A DNA stretch of 64,000 nt, from assembly GCA_014529385.2 (NCBI GenBank), contig CM043962.1, positions 127,355,470 to 127,419,469 on the forward strand, read 5' to 3'. How positions within the stretch are numbered: position 1 is the stretch's first letter; every line of letters begins with the position of its first letter. The DNA is from Adiantum capillus-veneris (taxonomy: Eukaryota > Streptophyta > Polypodiopsida > Polypodiales > Pteridaceae). The notes below the pieces were generated by a model. It ran no database searches. It saw nothing but the letters and a program-made list of their open reading frames with translations, and had not been told where the DNA came from. Positions 1 through 10,855 of this stretch are shown piece by piece. The position numbers and the translations under genes were made by a program.

Positions 1-1
1 T

Positions 2-871
2 TTCTGGAAGGGTCTCTTTGAGAATTTAGGAACAAGGCTAAACTTCTCTTCGGCCTATCATCCACAAACTGATGGCCAAAGTGAAATAGCTAACCTAACC
101 ATTCTTGATCTACTAAAAGCCTATGTAACGGAAGTAGATCAAAGATCCCAATGGGAGAAGTACTTACCCTTAGTAGAGTATGCTTACAATAACACTGTAC
201 ATACTTCCACAGGAAAAGCACCTTTCGAGGTAATTGAGGGAAGATCAAAAAGTCCCTTGCTACTTAAGGTACATGGGAAGATCTTCGCTGCAGATGAGTA
301 TAGCCGAGACCTACAAGAATCTTTCCAAAAGATTAAGGATGCTATCTCTATCTCACAGCAAAGGCAAAAGGCTGCTGCTGACAAGCACAGAAGATCCCAA
401 GCCTTTAAAGAAAACGATTGGGTCTTGTTAAAGTTTCCCAAGGCTCGATTAAGGCACACGACGGGCAAGAATCATACGGGCCACCAAAAGTACTATGCTA
501 AACTAGCAAAAAGGTATTATGGTCCCTTCCAGATTCTTAGGCCAATCAATGAGATGGCCTATCAACTTAAGTTGCCCAATCATTGGCTCATACACAATGC
601 TTTTCATGTGAGCCTATTAAAGCCTTACAAAGGAGAGCCACCTCAAGAACCAACTATTGAAGATCCACCGGAGATCGAGGACCACGAGGAGGTGCTGCAG
701 CCCGAGTCCATTCTCCGACATGAAGACAAGGTATTAAGAGGCGGTAAGACTATCCGACGATATCTTATTAAGTTTAAGAATTATCCTTTTGAAGATGCTA
801 GATGGATGCAAGGCATACAATTAAAGGATAACCTAAACCTTGTCAATGCTTACAATGCTTCCCAAGAGTAA
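2..871 (+). CDS. Ty3/gypsy chromovirus pol, 3' part: integrase C-terminal half plus chromodomain (5' end outside window)
   Basis: Frame 2 is open from the window edge to the stop at 869-871. The first ~85 residues are the end of the integrase catalytic core, with the typical YHPQTDGQSE stretch that carries the last catalytic Glu. A GPY/F-type module follows around residues 170-200 (YYGPFQILRPI, then HNAFHVSLLKPY). A chromodomain lies near the C-terminus (ILRHEDKVLRGG, then YLIKFKNYPFEDARW). In chromoviruses the chromodomain directs integration to particular chromatin. No stop or frameshift is visible in 290 codons, so this is the best preserved pol piece on the plus strand. Spacing to the downstream polypurine tract and LTR (358 bp) fits the normal 3' end of the element. 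Family assignment is firm; activity cannot be judged because the 5' part is absent. Confidence 0.93.
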   Translation, partial: FWKGLFENLGTRLNFSSAYHPQTDGQSEIANLTILDLLKAYVTEVDQRSQWEKYLPLVEYAYNNTVHTSTGKAPFEVIEGRSKSPLLLKVHGKIFAADEYSRDLQESFQKIKDAISISQQRQKAAADKHRRSQAFKENDWVLLKFPKARLRHTTGKNHTGHQKYYAKLAKRYYGPFQILRPINEMAYQLKLPNHWLIHNAFHVSLLKPYKGEPPQEPTIEDPPEIEDHEEVLQPESILRHEDKVLRGGKTIRRYLIKFKNYPFEDARWMQGIQLKDNLNLVNAYNASQE

Positions 872-1216
872 GCAAATGTACAAAATGTTAAAAATGAACA
901 AAAATTTTTGTCTTATAAGACTCTCTTTTTCTTTATTTGTGCACAAAAATGAAGTAGTATGCATGCTTAGATCAAGTTTGCGGAGACGACGTCTCCCGAA
1001 CACCAAGTAGAGCTTGTCACTCTACTATGGAAGACTGATAGGACTAATGTGCAGACATGCTTGCGGCAGCCTCAGGCTCTCAAGCGCCAAATGGACTAGT
1101 CATCCATTATGGAATGATGTCGTAGGGTAACATAGGGATCCTCTACCCGCTAAAGAAAAGGACTCATGCATATGCATTATCTTCTCTACACCATAGTCGA
1201 GGACGACTATGATTTC
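872..1216 (+). other. 3' untranslated spacer of the chromovirus
   Basis: Non-coding interval between the pol stop and the polypurine tract. I see no ORF or structured repeat in it. Confidence 0.6.
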
Positions 1217-1229
1217 AAGAGAGAGGTAA
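1217..1229 (+). promoter_or_regulatory. Polypurine tract (plus-strand primer site)
   Basis: AAGAGAGAGGTAA lies directly 5' of the TG that opens the LTR at 1230. A purine run in this position is the usual primer for plus-strand DNA synthesis. It identifies the 1230-2817 LTR as the 3' LTR of the element whose pol ends at 871. Confidence 0.65.
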
Positions 1230-2817
1230 TGTCATAATAATCAATATCTAATTCTCCTAAATGATTTTCTCATATTAAACTGATCATTTAATGTGGGGAA
1301 GTGCCAAGGGAGAAAAAGCTAGAATATTGGTTAAGCTAGCAGACCGGCCACAGTAGGGATCCAAAGGAGGGAAAATAGGGATCCAAAGGGGGGGGCATCT
1401 GCAAAAGAGCCATGTGAAACAATGGGCCAAAAAGACCCTAAGGTTCAGCCCATTAAGACTTCCAAAATGCTAAGGTTCCAAAATTCAAAGGTTGTGTCCA
1501 AAGGTCAACCCTAGGGAAAATTGGATGCTTAGTGTGTGCCCTAAAAAGTCTTTGCACATCCCTACATGGGAGGGGGCGAGCCCCAAAGCTAGGGGATGAG
1601 AGAGAAAGCCACTCACACACACAGGCTCCCTTTACTCAAAGGGAATGAGGGACACATGTCAGCTCCCTAGGCCAGATGCCCACAAGGTGTGCCCAATTCC
1701 TATTGGAAGACCCTTGAAGTGGACCAATGAGAATTAAGCTAGAGTAAATCTAGTTTAATTAATTTAAAAACATTTAATAAAAGAAACCAATGAGAATTAA
1801 GTCTCCTAGAAGACTATTGGGCAGTCTCCCAAGGGGTCCAATGAGCATTCAGGAGCCCCATGGCTTGCCTGATTCCTATTGGCCAGGAGGCAAAGGGGTC
1901 CAATGAGAGTTTAGCTTAATTATTTAATTACCTAAAGCTCTCACAAAAGGGGAAAGGGGGACACATGTCAGAAGGCTATCACTTATGCTGCTTAATTCCT
2001 ATTGGCTTGACCTGAGGAGGTCCAATGAGGCAAAAGCCAGACCTAATTAGCAGCTAGGGCTCGCCCAAGAGAGAGGGGGGGCTGATTTTTGCTTGGATTG
2101 ACACACACACACTCACACTTGACCATGTGTGAAGGAAGAATACTCTATCTCCTCCCAAGCTTTAATGGAGAGCTCATCACCTACTCCAAGCTTGTGAGAT
2201 AGAAGCCTACATCAACACTCTCTTGGCATATGGATGCAAATCCAACCAAGAGCCAAGCTTCAATGCATGCTCATCTTCTCTACCAAGCTAATTACTAAGC
2301 TAAGCTATGCTAATATGAGTGATTATGTGAGGAGATGTACATCTTTCTCGTAAGATACTTCTTTTTCTTCTCAATCTACTCTCATACCCTGCTAGCTCTC
2401 ACCATCTTCGAAGGTGTGTGAGGTCTTGGGTCTGAGAACGGGGATAATTCAAGTTGTGTTTGATTAAGTGTTTTGCTTGGTGTATGAAGCTTCCATCTTC
2501 ATTGCACTAGCTAGTCTTGAAGGAACACAAAGAATTGTATTGTACAATGTCTCTCTTGATGGGAGAAACCATAATACAAAGCCTTTTGGAGGGGGGACCG
2601 GCTCCATGCAAATCCGGTCCTCAACTGTTGTCAATAGCTTAATTGCTCTCTCTTTTGAAAGTATTGTCGATGCTATCTAACTAGGTGTTATGCTTTTTGT
2701 TGCTCTCTCCACCCAAGCACTCTTGTAATTCTCATTAGGAATCTATTCTAATGAAATGCCCACTATATTCATGCTAATTTCCGCTACACATAAGATTTTA
2801 GGCCATTAAATGTTACA
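1230..2817 (+). mobile_element. 3' LTR of the chromovirus (1588 bp)
   Basis: It begins TGTCATAATAATC and ends ...AAATGTTACA, the TG...CA pattern of LTRs. The whole length recurs at 9259-10850 with only scattered substitutions and small indels, which fixes both ends. It contains a 70-codon ORF (2468-2680) that is identical in the second copy; this reflects recent copying and is not evidence of coding. The expected right-hand target duplication would be CAAAT (2818-2822), but the partner flank lies outside the window. Confidence 0.88.
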
Positions 2818-4994
2818 CAAATCCCTCCTCAGTGGGGGGCCATCAAATGAGAGGCGAAACTGCAAAACAGACTCAATGGCCTCTACACCAAGACTATGCA
2901 CGATGGCCTCATCATGGGAGGTACACAATAGGGGCACCACCTAGCAAGATATGCAGCTAGGACGCATACATATACACAATCAGACATTCCATGCAAAACT
3001 TTTTCAAGATCCATGCCCAAGTGTGGGATGGGGTGGTCAGAAAACAAGATGAGAGGAATGGTGGGTGAGTGAGAATTGGTTTACTACTCGTGCATGTAGT
3101 AAGGAAGATAATGAGGTAAGGGACACATGCAAGTATGCTCACTTATTGTACCAGAGGTGGACCTTAAGATGCAAGTAGCAAGATGGTAGGAATATGAGAG
3201 GGAGAGAGAGTGTGTATGGTGGCCAATCCGTATACCTTAACATAAGCAAAGTGGAAAAAAAAAATCATAAACCATACTCACAATGAAGTGTATTCCAAAC
3301 GACACAAGGTATGGCACCAAGATGGGTGTTTTGATTGCTTGCAAAACATGAATAAAATAGGTAGCATATGGCAAGATTATGAGAAGGGGACAAGACTGTA
3401 GGATACATAATGGAGGGATGGGAGTTGATGACAAGGAATATCATGAGTAGCCCCATCATTCTTCTTCTTGAACTTGTGCCTTCAACCCTTCATTACAATT
3501 GTGTGGAGATATGGTGTTTATTTGGTGCATGGTGATGGTGATGGTGTTGTGATTATGTGATTAGGGTTCATGCTACTAAGATATAGCACAAGGGTGTGTA
3601 TGTGTAGGTGTGTGGGTATGTGGGTATGGGATGGTGTGCACATGGGGTAGTGTGTGTCGTGTGTCCGTTTACAAAAGAGGAACCCTCCTTTTATAGGCCA
3701 AGAGAGTGATTAGGAAAGAGATTATGAGCAAGAGGAGTCATCACAAAGTAAACTCAGTTAGAGGTATTCCCCCAATGAGAGAGCTCCATGTGCCTTGCTT
3801 ATTGACCAATTTTCTCCTAATCGCCTTCATCATGGAGAGCTTTGTCTCGATGCCACCTTCCATAGCTTGAGTCCAAGAGCTTCCTTATAATATTTGAGAG
3901 AATCTTGATAAAATAAGAGAAGATAGAGAAATTATGGTGAGAAACCTATTAAAATTTGTGTGTGTGGAGTTGGAGATAATAATGACTTCTTCCCATGTGG
4001 ATAGATAGGCGCCACCATTTTGGCCATACCTCCGAAACCGTAGCTTTAAAAATTATACAAAAAAATAGGGGCCAAAAGATCAGCTCAACGTCTACAAACC
4101 ATTGTTTGGAGCTCTTATTGTAAAAACACTTATTATTTTCATAAATCCGGAATATTTTAACTCCTATTTTTTGGATAAACCTTGTAATTGATGAGCCGAG
4201 GCTGCAAGCTTCCAGATTGTATCAACCTTTCATCACCTAATTTTAGTTAGAGCTCCCAAATTATTAGTTTGACCACCAAAAACCTTGGCTAAGGTATAAA
4301 CACCAATTTTTGTAAGTAATTTGTAGGTTTTGGATAATAAAATACACAGCGTGAGCTAACGGCGCTCACTTCTCTCCTTCTCGTGCTTCCTACTCCCTCC
4401 TCGGTTGTCACATTGCACATATGTTTGTTGCATTGCAACCGTAGGTAAGAGCTCTAAAGCATTGACTTAAACACATCACAATATTTCTAACTTTTGGCGT
4501 CACCAACCCGCGGTCTAATTTCATTATAAGTAGGAATTTACACTTCAAAATCAAAAGCTAAGTATAGGCGAGGTATTGGGGCATCATTGCTAAGCATTTA
4601 GGTGCATTCTGGGTCGAGAAAAACTAGGTCAAAAATCCACTACTGTTAATAATCGTGATTTTGGCACTTGACCTAAGGTGGGGTTTGAGACCATAAGCAT
4701 GTGTGCTTAGGTCTTATAACCTTGTCCTAGAAGTTTTGTTACATTTGGATGTCATTTGATGTTGTAACGGATATGATTTGTTTGCCAATGAGCGATTGGC
4801 TTTTGATGATTTCAGTCGCGTGAGTGTACCTTGACTTAGATTCAAGTTGTTTGTTGTTTTTTGAGATATTGACAACCTCTTATAGCCTCTATGTACTCGT
4901 CAAGTCATCTTCGTCCCATAGATTAACAATTTAATCGTGGTTCTCGTTAAATCTGCAATAAGATAGGATAGTGAGGTTAGACGACCGTCCCACA
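2818..4994. other. No gene recognised; GT-rich stretch and possible old LTR
   Basis: All six frames are broken. A GT-rich, microsatellite-like segment lies around 3520-3670 (GGTGAT and GTGTGTG runs). The last several hundred bases may be the decayed LTR belonging to the primer-binding site at 4995, because they end in CCCACA just before it. I could not find the LTR start or a second copy. Confidence 0.4.
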
Positions 4995-5016
4995 TTTGGC
5001 ACCGTTTCCGGGGATC
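4995..5016 (+). promoter_or_regulatory. Primer-binding site of a decayed LTR element
   Basis: TTTGGCACCGTTTCCGGGG is a near match to the TGGCGCCGTTGCCGGGG primer sites of plant Tat/Athila-type elements and to the site of the nested element at 39015-39033. It directly follows a CA dinucleotide, as expected at the end of a 5' LTR. Downstream come a long leader with palindromic repeats and a gag-like relic, in the order expected for the 5' half of an element. Confidence 0.65.
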
Positions 5017-5688
5017 AAAGAGACCTAAACTAGGGAAAAACATGAGCGTTTTGTGAAGCTATCCTTTAACTTCCTCTAGGATCTCTTAGATTTAAAAACT
5101 TTTTTTTAGAAATCGCATAGCTTAAGGTTGTCGTCTTTTGCTGTGTAGAGGTAGCTTGGAGGTAAGTTGTACTGGCGGAGTGCCTTTAGGATTGTAGGAC
5201 TCTATAACTAGATTAGGATTTTGAGAATGATTGATAGATGAGACAAGTCTTAAGATCAAGGCTCAGAAAACCATAAAAAACAAGAAAACGAGTGTTTGTG
5301 GACATTTGTCACAACTCCATTGCATGAGAACCTAGGGGTAGGGTAAGTAGGATCCGAGGTGGATTTCAGAACATTGCTCTCTCCAAAAGAATCATTGTGA
5401 GTTGTATTTGAAGTTGCAGAATATCAGGTCTACGATTAGAAATAGCACAAAAAGACTCCAAACCACTCAATCTGATTCAAGTGTAAGCTTAAACGTTCTA
5501 TGAACCAGTGGGTAAGCTCAAGGACACTTTGAGGTAAAAATTTCAAGAGTTGGCCAAAACTCAAATTATTTGCTTTTCTTGACATTTTAGGCCAAATTAA
5601 TTTTTGACTTGATTTATAGGCTTAAAATAACTCATGAAATGATTGTCCATGAAAAAAGTGCAAAAAATGATTCATTTCAATCCTTGAA
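5017..5688 (+). other. Leader of the decayed element, proximal part
   Basis: Non-coding AT-rich sequence between the primer site and the first palindrome. No ORF supported. Confidence 0.4.
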
Positions 5689-6543
5689 GTAAATAATCGT
5701 GATTATTTACTTTCAGCTCATAATTGAGCAAGGTTGATACTAGTGACTCATTGCATGTGTACAAATGTAAAGGCACATTGGATTTGGATCACCATACTAG
5801 CAAAAAACTGGGTAAAAACTAAAGTTGTACTGACTTTTGAAGACTTGAGTGTAAATTGGAGAAAAAATAGTCCAAACTTGATGAAATTTGATTCATAGGC
5901 TTGTATTGATGTGATAGACATGTGTACATGCTTAGTTGACCAAAAAGATGCAAAAATTTTCCAGAAGTAAATAATCATGATTATTTACATCTGCTCCATT
6001 TTTTAAGTTTTTTGACCAAGCTAGCATAACACTAGCTTTATCATGTTATAATAAGCCCATAAATCAAATTTGGTAAGATTTGGATCATTGGATGGGAAAT
6101 TGTGATCAAATTTGCAAAGTTAGTCTACGGACAGAAATCTAATGACCAATTGACTAAAAAATTGTCCAAACTTGATGAAACTTGACTAAAGACCTTAAGT
6201 TAAAGTGATTAACAGATCTGCATTAAGGTTGGGACAAAAACTTGCAAAAAATTAGCTAGAGTAACTAATTGCGATTATTTACATCTGCTCCAAAAATTGA
6301 CAATCTTGCATATTTGAGCATTAGATCCAAAGGTGAGATTTGGTGAGATTTGGATCACAAAAGTGAGACTTAAGCCAGATTCTTGAAATCAGAGTCTGTG
6401 AACACAAAACACTTTGATAAACTTGAACAGATTTTGTCCAAACTTGTTGAAATTTGTCCAAGGACCTTAACAGGTTGTATACTTGGCAAACCAAGCCAAA
6501 AATTACAAAAAATCAACAAAAGTAAATAATTGTGATTATTTAC
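5689..6543 (+). repeat. Diverged tandem repeat array, four units, each with a 22-bp palindrome
   Basis: The dyad with arms GTAAATAATC / GATTATTTAC occurs at 5689-5710 (centre GT), 5967-5988 (centre AT), 6261-6282 (imperfect) and 6522-6543 (near perfect). The starts are 278, 294 and 261 bp apart. Between dyads a diverged body recurs, marked by GTCCAAACTTGATGAAATTT near 5870, 6165 and 6440 and by GCAAAAA runs just before each dyad. The array sits between a primer-binding site and a gag relic, so it is the leader of an LTR element. The nested element at 36786-38490 has the same plan with a different palindrome. Confidence 0.8.
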
Positions 6544-7034
6544 TACTACTACACGGAGCCACCATTTTTACTTATGAGCTTGTATTGTGCTAGAACCAGC
6601 ATAATACAAATTCACCAGGAAATTTTAAGTTTAATTGGATCCAAATTGGTACATGTTCACTCAATTTCTACGTTGCAGATTAATCCTTTCATTTTTGCCA
6701 AAGTCGAGTTTGAAAATCTCAACTACTGACTAAATTAGCTCGATTTGAAGTGATACACATAGACCAATCACAATAGTTAGAAAAAATTATATTGTCTTTG
6801 TGAAAGAATAGCTAACTTGATCAAATTTGTACAGGAATCAGGTTGTAGACATGGAATTGGCAGCTTGACAGAAGTTGCAATCCAGTCAAGTGGAAGAAAT
6901 TGACAACAAGTCAATCCAAAGGTAAGTACTCTATCCAGGGCTTCACAAGTTTTTATGAACCTTAGATTGGGTCGTGTACTAGGAAAAATTGACATATTTG
7001 GAGAAACCTCCAGTAGAGTATCCACTAAGAAAGC
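6544..7034. other. Leader continuation, no gene seen
   Basis: AT-rich sequence after the last palindrome. Short ORFs on both strands show no family resemblance. Confidence 0.35.
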
Positions 7035-7367
7035 GTGAATCAAGGCAATTCCTTGCCCACTATCCCTGAAGAAGTCTCAGACACTTTTTCTGATTCGACA
7101 TCCGAAATGTCTTCTTATTCGACTCGCTTGGAAACCAGAACGACAATGCGTTAAAATCATATACTCTCGTTTTATAAAACTAATTGTCATGGAGCTTAGC
7201 TTTACTTGGATCCTAACAAAGAGTACACTATTCGCATTGATGATCATGGTATTGAGTTGGAAGAGAAAATCATAGCAAATAAACAAGGAAAAATGTACAT
7301 AGATCGACACAGAACTCAGTATTTACAAGTCGAAAACCCTGACGTGATAGACAAATGGGGGTTATAA
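7035..7367 (+). pseudogene. Gag N-terminal relic of the decayed element
   Basis: Two broken frames resemble the start of the nested element's gag (36330 downward on the minus strand). The first, from about 7050, reads SLPTIPEEVSDTF and parallels LEIPTIEEYPP there. The second, about 7202-7367, reads LDPNKEYTIRIDDHG and then QYLQVENPDVI, parallel to SDPYLEEITDYK and EYRVVESTNPQTV. There is a stop near 7154 and a frame change between the blocks. Similarity was judged by eye and is modest, but order and position after the leader agree. The relic ends where the minus-strand gypsy fragment begins. Confidence 0.45.
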
Positions 7368-7472
7368 GTAAATATCATAATTCTAGATATGGCCGCAAAA
7401 GAATGACCACCAACTTTAGAATTTCAGGGATACAATCAAGTTGATTTGAAGCCTTTGGAACAGCCTCATTCA

Positions 7473-8314
7473 TTCTGTGGTTTCCATTGGGACTATGAAC
7501 CCTGCCTTCAATAACTTGTCTACCTCTTCCCGCAAGGCCTCCATTTGCTCTTGACCCATCCTTCTTAGCCTTTGTCGCACTGGCTTAGCACCTTCTTTTA
7601 TCTCTATATGCATCTCTTATCCCTTGAACCCTCTAGTCTCTTCATATAAAGTAATAAGAAAACCAGCCAACATGTGCAAATATATCTACTTCTCCATAGC
7701 TGAGAGGTCTCCACTGATCATTTGTGTCATCGATTCTTGCTTCTTTGACAATTCAACCTTGGTTTGTATCAGCCCTTCAATCAATTCATAAGGCCCTTCA
7801 CTTTCATATTCAATCTCATTTGCAAATGCAAGTAAACCAGACTCATGGATTTCTTTGTCCCATAAGAAGAAATGCAACATCAACATCCTCATCACTGCTG
7901 GTAGTACTATCACTGTCCTCGTCGGGCACTGTGGAATAGTCTTCATCACTAGACTCATCCTCATCTTCATAAAGCTCCTCCAATTATTTCCTTGTGTCCA
8001 TATTATAAAGCTTCTTGGCACATGTCTTTCCATAGAGGCTAATCGTACCACGTCGCCAATCTTGAACACCTCCCACTGCACCCTAACCATGGTCTACCCA
8101 GTATAATAGGATATGCTCCCAACCCAGCTGACATCACATGAAAATAAACCACTGCCTTTGAATCATATACCTCCACTTCTAAGTTCTTTACAACACCCAA
8201 AAATTTTACTTTTTGATGGTTTGCCAATCTGATCCGGAAGCCTGACACCCTAGTCACTGTAAGACCCATCTTCTGAACGCATGATGACACATATTTGGGC
8301 TCCGCCATCAACAT
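7473..8314 (-). pseudogene. Gypsy pol relic: protease C-terminal part, linker, start of reverse transcriptase
   Basis: Read right to left. 8314-8039 holds the distal half of a retropepsin-like domain ending in the family motif ILGRPWL. A linker frame follows (8090-7686). The same frame, interrupted by stops near 7683 and 7626, continues into GAKPVRQRLRRMGQEQME and EEVDKLLKAGFI, the conserved N-terminal edge of Ty3/gypsy reverse transcriptase. The match is lost near 7473 before the catalytic core, so the element is truncated there. Frame changes near 8090 and 8280 show it is not functional. Confidence 0.8.
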
Positions 8315-9035
8315 AACCTTGTCCTAGATTTTTTCTTTTATGCCACACATCTACTATTGGACAAATTTTTGGTAGCTTATCCATCACCAACACCTTCACT
8401 GAGCCTCTCTCTAGTTCTTTCTCCATTGGGTTAACCATCCTCTTCCACTGTCGCTTTAGCTTAGGCACCATCTCTATAAGCTTCCCAAAAGTAACATCTG
8501 CTCTCCGGCTTGTCAGATCCTCCTTCAAATCATAGCTTAATTGCCCCTCCCCTATTGGAAAATATGAAACATGAAACTTGCGGCAAGTCCTTCTTTTCCT
8601 CTTGGCCTTGACATCCTTGCCTTCATGGCTCTTTCCCTTGTTCTTACTAGTTCTTGGGGAACTTCTTCCTTCCTTATCTTGTGTCATCCTCTTCCCAATA
8701 GGCATCACTAATGTATCCTCCAGCTTCGCTCCCTTCTCCAAGGTGACCACACTTATCACTTTTGTCTTTCCCTTTTCCTCTTGGGTTAATCCACTGGTTC
8801 CTTCTTCTCCCTTAATTTCAATGCCATAATCATTTGACCTAGTTAGCACCTGTCTTGGCAATGGATACATGTCTCCCCCTATCCTTGGTGGCTTATCACA
8901 TTGCAGGCTGATGTGGCCCAACTCTCCACAATTATAACACGTGGATGTCTGCCTCAGAACCTAACATTGCTTTGTCCAACACCATTCCTGGGCCTTTCTT
9001 CACCTCCTGGCTGATTTTACAAACTTCCCTCGACC
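8250..9035 (-). pseudogene. Gypsy gag end and protease N-terminal part: CCHC zinc knuckle, then DGGA active-site motif
   Basis: At about 8943-8900 the minus strand reads CYNCGELGHISLQC, a perfect CX2CX4HX4C nucleocapsid knuckle. A charged Lys/Arg-rich spacer follows. Near 8310 comes YVDGGAQICVI, the retropepsin active-site region with DGGA in place of the usual D(T/S)GA. The frame then shifts and the protease continues in another frame toward 8039. Between 9035 and 8943 the frame contains several stops. This is the middle of the same gag-pol relic as its neighbours on both sides. Confidence 0.8.
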
Positions 9036-9258
9036 TCAATTATTTCCCACATTACCTAACATGTTTAGGCTGAGATTCTTCATTAAATCTACCACTTGCC
9101 TCATGTCTTGCCTTAGCCCATCATCTTGCACTGCTGTAGTGACCACTGCTCGCATAACTTCAGGAGTAACTGAAACCACTAGTTCATGATGAACCCCTGG
9201 CATGCGACCTTGCAAAGGATCCATCGGCTGAAATTTAGACCTCATGGGCAAAGATTCT
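9036..9258 (-). pseudogene. Gag C-terminal segment, downstream of the solo-LTR insertion
   Basis: A 71-codon open stretch continues the gag frame that is interrupted at 10851. Removing 9259-10850 plus one copy of the 5-bp duplication brings the two gag segments together in one frame without a stop. This part links the gag core to the zinc knuckle. Confidence 0.75.
9254..9258. repeat. Target site duplication ATTCT (left copy)
   Basis: ATTCT precedes the TG of the solo LTR and recurs immediately after its final CA at 10851-10855. A 5-bp duplication is normal for Ty3/gypsy integrases. Confidence 0.88.
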
Positions 9259-10850
9259 TGTCATAATAATCAATATCTAATTCTCCTAAATGATTTTCTC
9301 ATATTAAACTGATCATTTAATGTGGGGAAGTGCCAAGGGAGAAAAAGCTAGAATATTGGTTAAGTTAGCAGACCGGCCACAGTAGGGATCCAAAGGAGGG
9401 AAAATAGGGATCCAAAGGGGGGGCCATCTGCAAAAGAGCCATGTGAAACAATGGGCCAAAAAGACCCTAAGGTTCAGCCCATTAAGACTTCCAAAATGCT
9501 AAGGTTCCAAAATTCAAAGGTTGTGTCCAAAGGTCAACCCTAGGGAAAATTGGATGCTTAGTGTGTGCCCTAAAAGTCTTTGCATATCCCTACATGGGAG
9601 GGGGCGAGCCCCAAAGCTAGGGGATGAGAGAGAAAGCCACACACACACACACACAGGCTCCCTTTACACAAAGGGAATGAGGGACACATGTCAGCTCCCT
9701 AGGCCAGATGCCCACAAGGTGTGCCCAATTCCTATTGGAAGACCCTTGAAGTGGACCAATGAGAATTAAGCTAGAGTAAATCTAGTTTAATTAATTTAAA
9801 AACATTTAATAAAAGAAACCAATAAGAATTAAGTGTCCTAGAAGACTATTGGGCAGTCTCCCAAGGGGTCCAATGAGCATTCAGGAGCCCCATGGCTTGC
9901 CTGATTCCTATTGGCCAGGAGGCAAAGGGGTCCAATGAGAGTTTAGTTTAATTATTTAATTACCTAAAGCTCTCACAAAAGGGGAAAGGGGGACACATGT
10001 CAGAAGGCTATCACTTATGCTGCTTAATCCCTATTGGCTTGACCTGGGGAGGTCCAATGAGGCAAAAGCCAGACTTATTTAGCAGCTAGGGCTCGCCCAA
10101 GAGAGGGGGGGGGCTGATTTTTGCTTGGCATTGACACACACACTCTCACACTTGACCAGGTGTGAAGGGAAAATACTCTATCTCCTCCCAAGCTTTAATG
10201 GAGAGCTCATCACCTACTCCAAGCTTGTGAGATAGAAGCCTACATCAACACTCTCTTGGCATGTGGATGCAAATCCAACCAAGAGCCAAGCTTCAATGCA
10301 TGCTCATCTTCTCTACCAAGCTAATTACTAAGCTAAGCTATGCTAATATGAGTGATTATGTGAGGAGATGTACTTCTTTCTCGTAAGATACTTCTTTTTC
10401 CTCTCAATCTACTCTCATACCCTGCTAGCTCTCACCATCTTCGAAGGTGTGTGAGGTCTTGGGTCTGAGAACGGGGATAATTCAAGTTGTGTTTGATTAA
10501 GTGTTTTGCTTGGTGTATGAAGCTTCCATCTTCATTGCACTAGCTAGTCTTGAAGGAACACAAAGAATTGTATTGTACAATGTCTCTCTTGATGGGAGAA
10601 ATCATAATACAAAGCCTTTTGGAGGGGGAACCGGCTCCATGCAAATCCGGTCCTCAACTGTTGTCAATAGCTTAATTGCTCTCTCTTTTGAAAGTATTGT
10701 CGATGCTATCTAACTAGGTGTTATGCTTTTTGTTGCTCTCTCCACCCAAGCACTCTTGTAATTCTCATTAGGAATCAACTGTAATGAAATGCCCACTATG
10801 TTCATGCTAAATTCCGCTACACAAAAGATTTTAGGCCATTAAATGTTACA
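9259..10850 (+). mobile_element. Solo LTR of the chromovirus family (1592 bp), inserted in a gag relic
   Basis: It aligns end to end with the LTR at 1230-2817 (TGTCATAATAATC ... AAATGTTACA) with scattered differences. It is flanked by its own ATTCT duplication and there is no internal element sequence, so it is a solo LTR left by LTR-LTR recombination after insertion. It lies on the plus strand inside a minus-strand gag. It carries the same 70-codon ORF (10501-10713) as the other copy, unchanged. Confidence 0.92.
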
Positions 10851-10855
10851 ATTCT
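10851..10855. repeat. Target site duplication ATTCT (right copy)
   Basis: Matches 9254-9258 and marks the right edge of the solo LTR insertion. Confidence 0.88.

Noticed and set aside
184-468. Minus-strand 94-codon ORF in the chromovirus pol
   Set aside because: Shadow of the plus-strand integrase frame.
2468-2680. 70-codon ORF in the LTR, identical in the copy at 10501-10713
   Set aside because: Identity is explained by recent copying of the LTR. There is no homology or codon evidence that it is translated.
1230-10850. LTRs at 1230 and 9259 as the two ends of one element with 2818-9258 as its interior
   Set aside because: The right copy has its own ATTCT duplication on both sides and sits inside a minus-strand gag, while the left copy follows a polypurine tract and a plus-strand pol. 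They are separate insertions of one family.
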